Shown: one piece after another, positions 17,006-18,026 of the stretch
Numbering within the stretch: the stretch's first letter is position 1
How the letters are laid out: every line of letters starts with the position of its first letter
Origin: Entrophospora sp. SA101
Taxonomy: Eukaryota > Glomeromycota > Glomeromycetes > Entrophosporales > Entrophosporaceae
Direction of reading: 5' to 3'
DNA length: 18,026 bases
NCBI GenBank assembly: GCA_958430865.1
Contig: CAUDNR010001177.1
Location: 1 to 18,026, forward strand
Made by a program: the position numbers and the translations under genes
The notes under the pieces: generated by a model
The model's database searches: none
What the model saw: the letters and a program-made list of their open reading frames with translations, nothing else
Told to the model about the DNA's origin: nothing

Positions 17006-17700
17006 ATGGGAGGAAAATACTCGGCCCCAAAGCACTTTGTGAGTATAACCTTTTTAATATTCTTTCATCACTCTAGCCGATTATTATTAATTATTCAATA
17101 AATCTCATTTTCTTCTTTTTTCTTCTTATCCACTCCTGGATTGAATAGTTCACATATTATTCAATGCGTAAAAAATTTTTAAATTTTTACAAATATCATA
17201 AAATAAAATTTACAAACCATTTTATAAATTGTTGATTAAATGAATTAATTATAGACTCACCATCGGAAACATTAACTCAACAAATATCTCCCCGCCATCT
17301 TTTACGAATTTCAGTTTCTTCCATCAAGTTCCACATCCAACTTGACTCCTTAGAACCACCCTTTTCTTCAAAATATGAGCAACAGAAAATTCCTCCCCTC
17401 TCATTATTGTACTATTACTTTTTCCTATTATAGTGACCGAAGACTTTTCTTGATTAGAAATGAACAAAACAGATGAATTTTATTTGAAACACGAGAAAAT
17501 TACATTTAATTCAGTTGCACAAGATATTGATTATCAATGAATATTTGTTCACTTTTAATTTTTTTTTAAAAAAAAAAAACAAATATCTGCCTGGTTTCTA
17601 TTGTGTATACAGTGAAACAAAAAAAGAAGATTCTGCGTATATACAGTGCGGGCAGGTTACACCAACACATCAAATAAAAATTAAAGTTAGACAGGATTAA
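17006..17700 (+). other. Possible exons of an unrecognised gene
   Basis: ATG at 17006 opens an 11-codon stretch MGGKYSAPKHF ending at a GTGAGTA donor (17039). The MGGKYS start resembles an N-myristoylation signal. Further on, an open frame at about 17253-17414 encodes SPSETLTQQISPRHLLRISV followed by SSIKFHIQLDSLEPPFSS. Around 17460 there is MNKTDEFYLKHEKITFNSVA followed by QDIDYQ, and near 17615-17700 a stretch reads ETKKEDSAYIQCGQVTPTHQ before TAA. The pieces look coding and less AT-rich than the spacers, but I could not join them into one in-phase gene. They may belong to one decayed or multi-intron gene. Confidence 0.3.
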
Positions 17701-18026
17701 ATGCTTATATTTGACAGTTATTGGCTAATTCTAAATCCATCGCCAAGATAATTACCGTTTCAGGGTTAAAAGCTAACAACTCTGGAATCTGGAACTAATA
17801 ATTTTAAAAAAATTATCTCGACGATGGATTGTAAAACTATCTTTGCTTTTTCATACAATCATTCAATATTCCCTATTTAACTTTAAAGTTACTTGATTAG
17901 AATGACTTGCACCGTAGTACTAATGTGCGTATAACCAAAAAAGCAGGCGTCATTAATTAATTAAGTTTAAGAGGGCTAATCAACTAACTAACATACAAAC
18001 ATATTGTGAAATGTCTTACAAGTGGA
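17701..18026. other. AT-rich end of window, nothing recognised
   Basis: No feature can be supported here. Confidence 0.5.

Noticed and set aside
1..18026. CRISPR array, rRNA or bacterial operon structure
   Set aside because: No regularly spaced repeats or rRNA-like sequence occur, and introns show that the locus is eukaryotic apart from the short code-4 segment.

Overview
The window looks like nuclear DNA of an AT-rich fungus, most likely an arbuscular mycorrhizal fungus (Glomeromycotina, Rhizophagus-like). The reasons are: genes split by many short GT-AG introns; HSPA12-type Hsp70-like ATPases and a remnant of the zinc-ribbon/EWIP-type kinase family, both expanded in those fungi; and dense degenerate DNA transposons. 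The species is inferred, since no search was run.

Layout. 1-743 (minus): N-terminal part of a transposase-like gene leaving the left edge. 861-2332 (plus): an Hsp70-like copy that lacks its first exons and ends in two unrelated exons. 2333-5000: 3' flank and a GC-richer stretch with hairpins and short unrecognised coding-like fragments. 5044-6922 (plus): an eight-exon gene with a PD-(D/E)XK nuclease signature and one in-frame TGA. 7140-7296: MITE remnant. 7503-7856 (minus): frameshifted gene fragment. 7892-8338 (plus): an ORF that stays open over 149 codons only if TGA means Trp (code 4), with a compact minus-strand ORF (8384-8632) converging on it. 8812-9085: diverged direct repeats. 9162-9785: a well-preserved hAT MITE with a perfect 8-bp target duplication. 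10206-10451 (minus): gene fragment. 10965-13449 (plus): the intact Hsp70-like gene, ten exons, 566 residues, with a 5-nt microexon. 13891-14313: MITE with pogo/Tc1-like ends. 14481-15300: hAT-like relic with a BED-finger transposase remnant. 15455-15725 (plus): kinase remnant. 16100-16322 (minus): pogo/Tigger transposase C-terminus. 17006-17700: possible exons of an unrecognised gene.

How the parts relate. The two Hsp70-like copies lie 10,786 bp apart in the same orientation. They are about 90% identical in their upstream exons but differ at only 4 of 765 positions over one block with sharp edges, which points to recent gene conversion or segmental copying. The pogo-type transposase remnant and the two related MITEs form a plausible, now inactive, transposase/substrate set. 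The code-4 ORF is the most striking item. Mollicutes read TGA as Trp, and Mycoplasma-related endobacteria live inside these fungi, so it may be an endosymbiont-derived insertion; an assembly chimera must also be considered.
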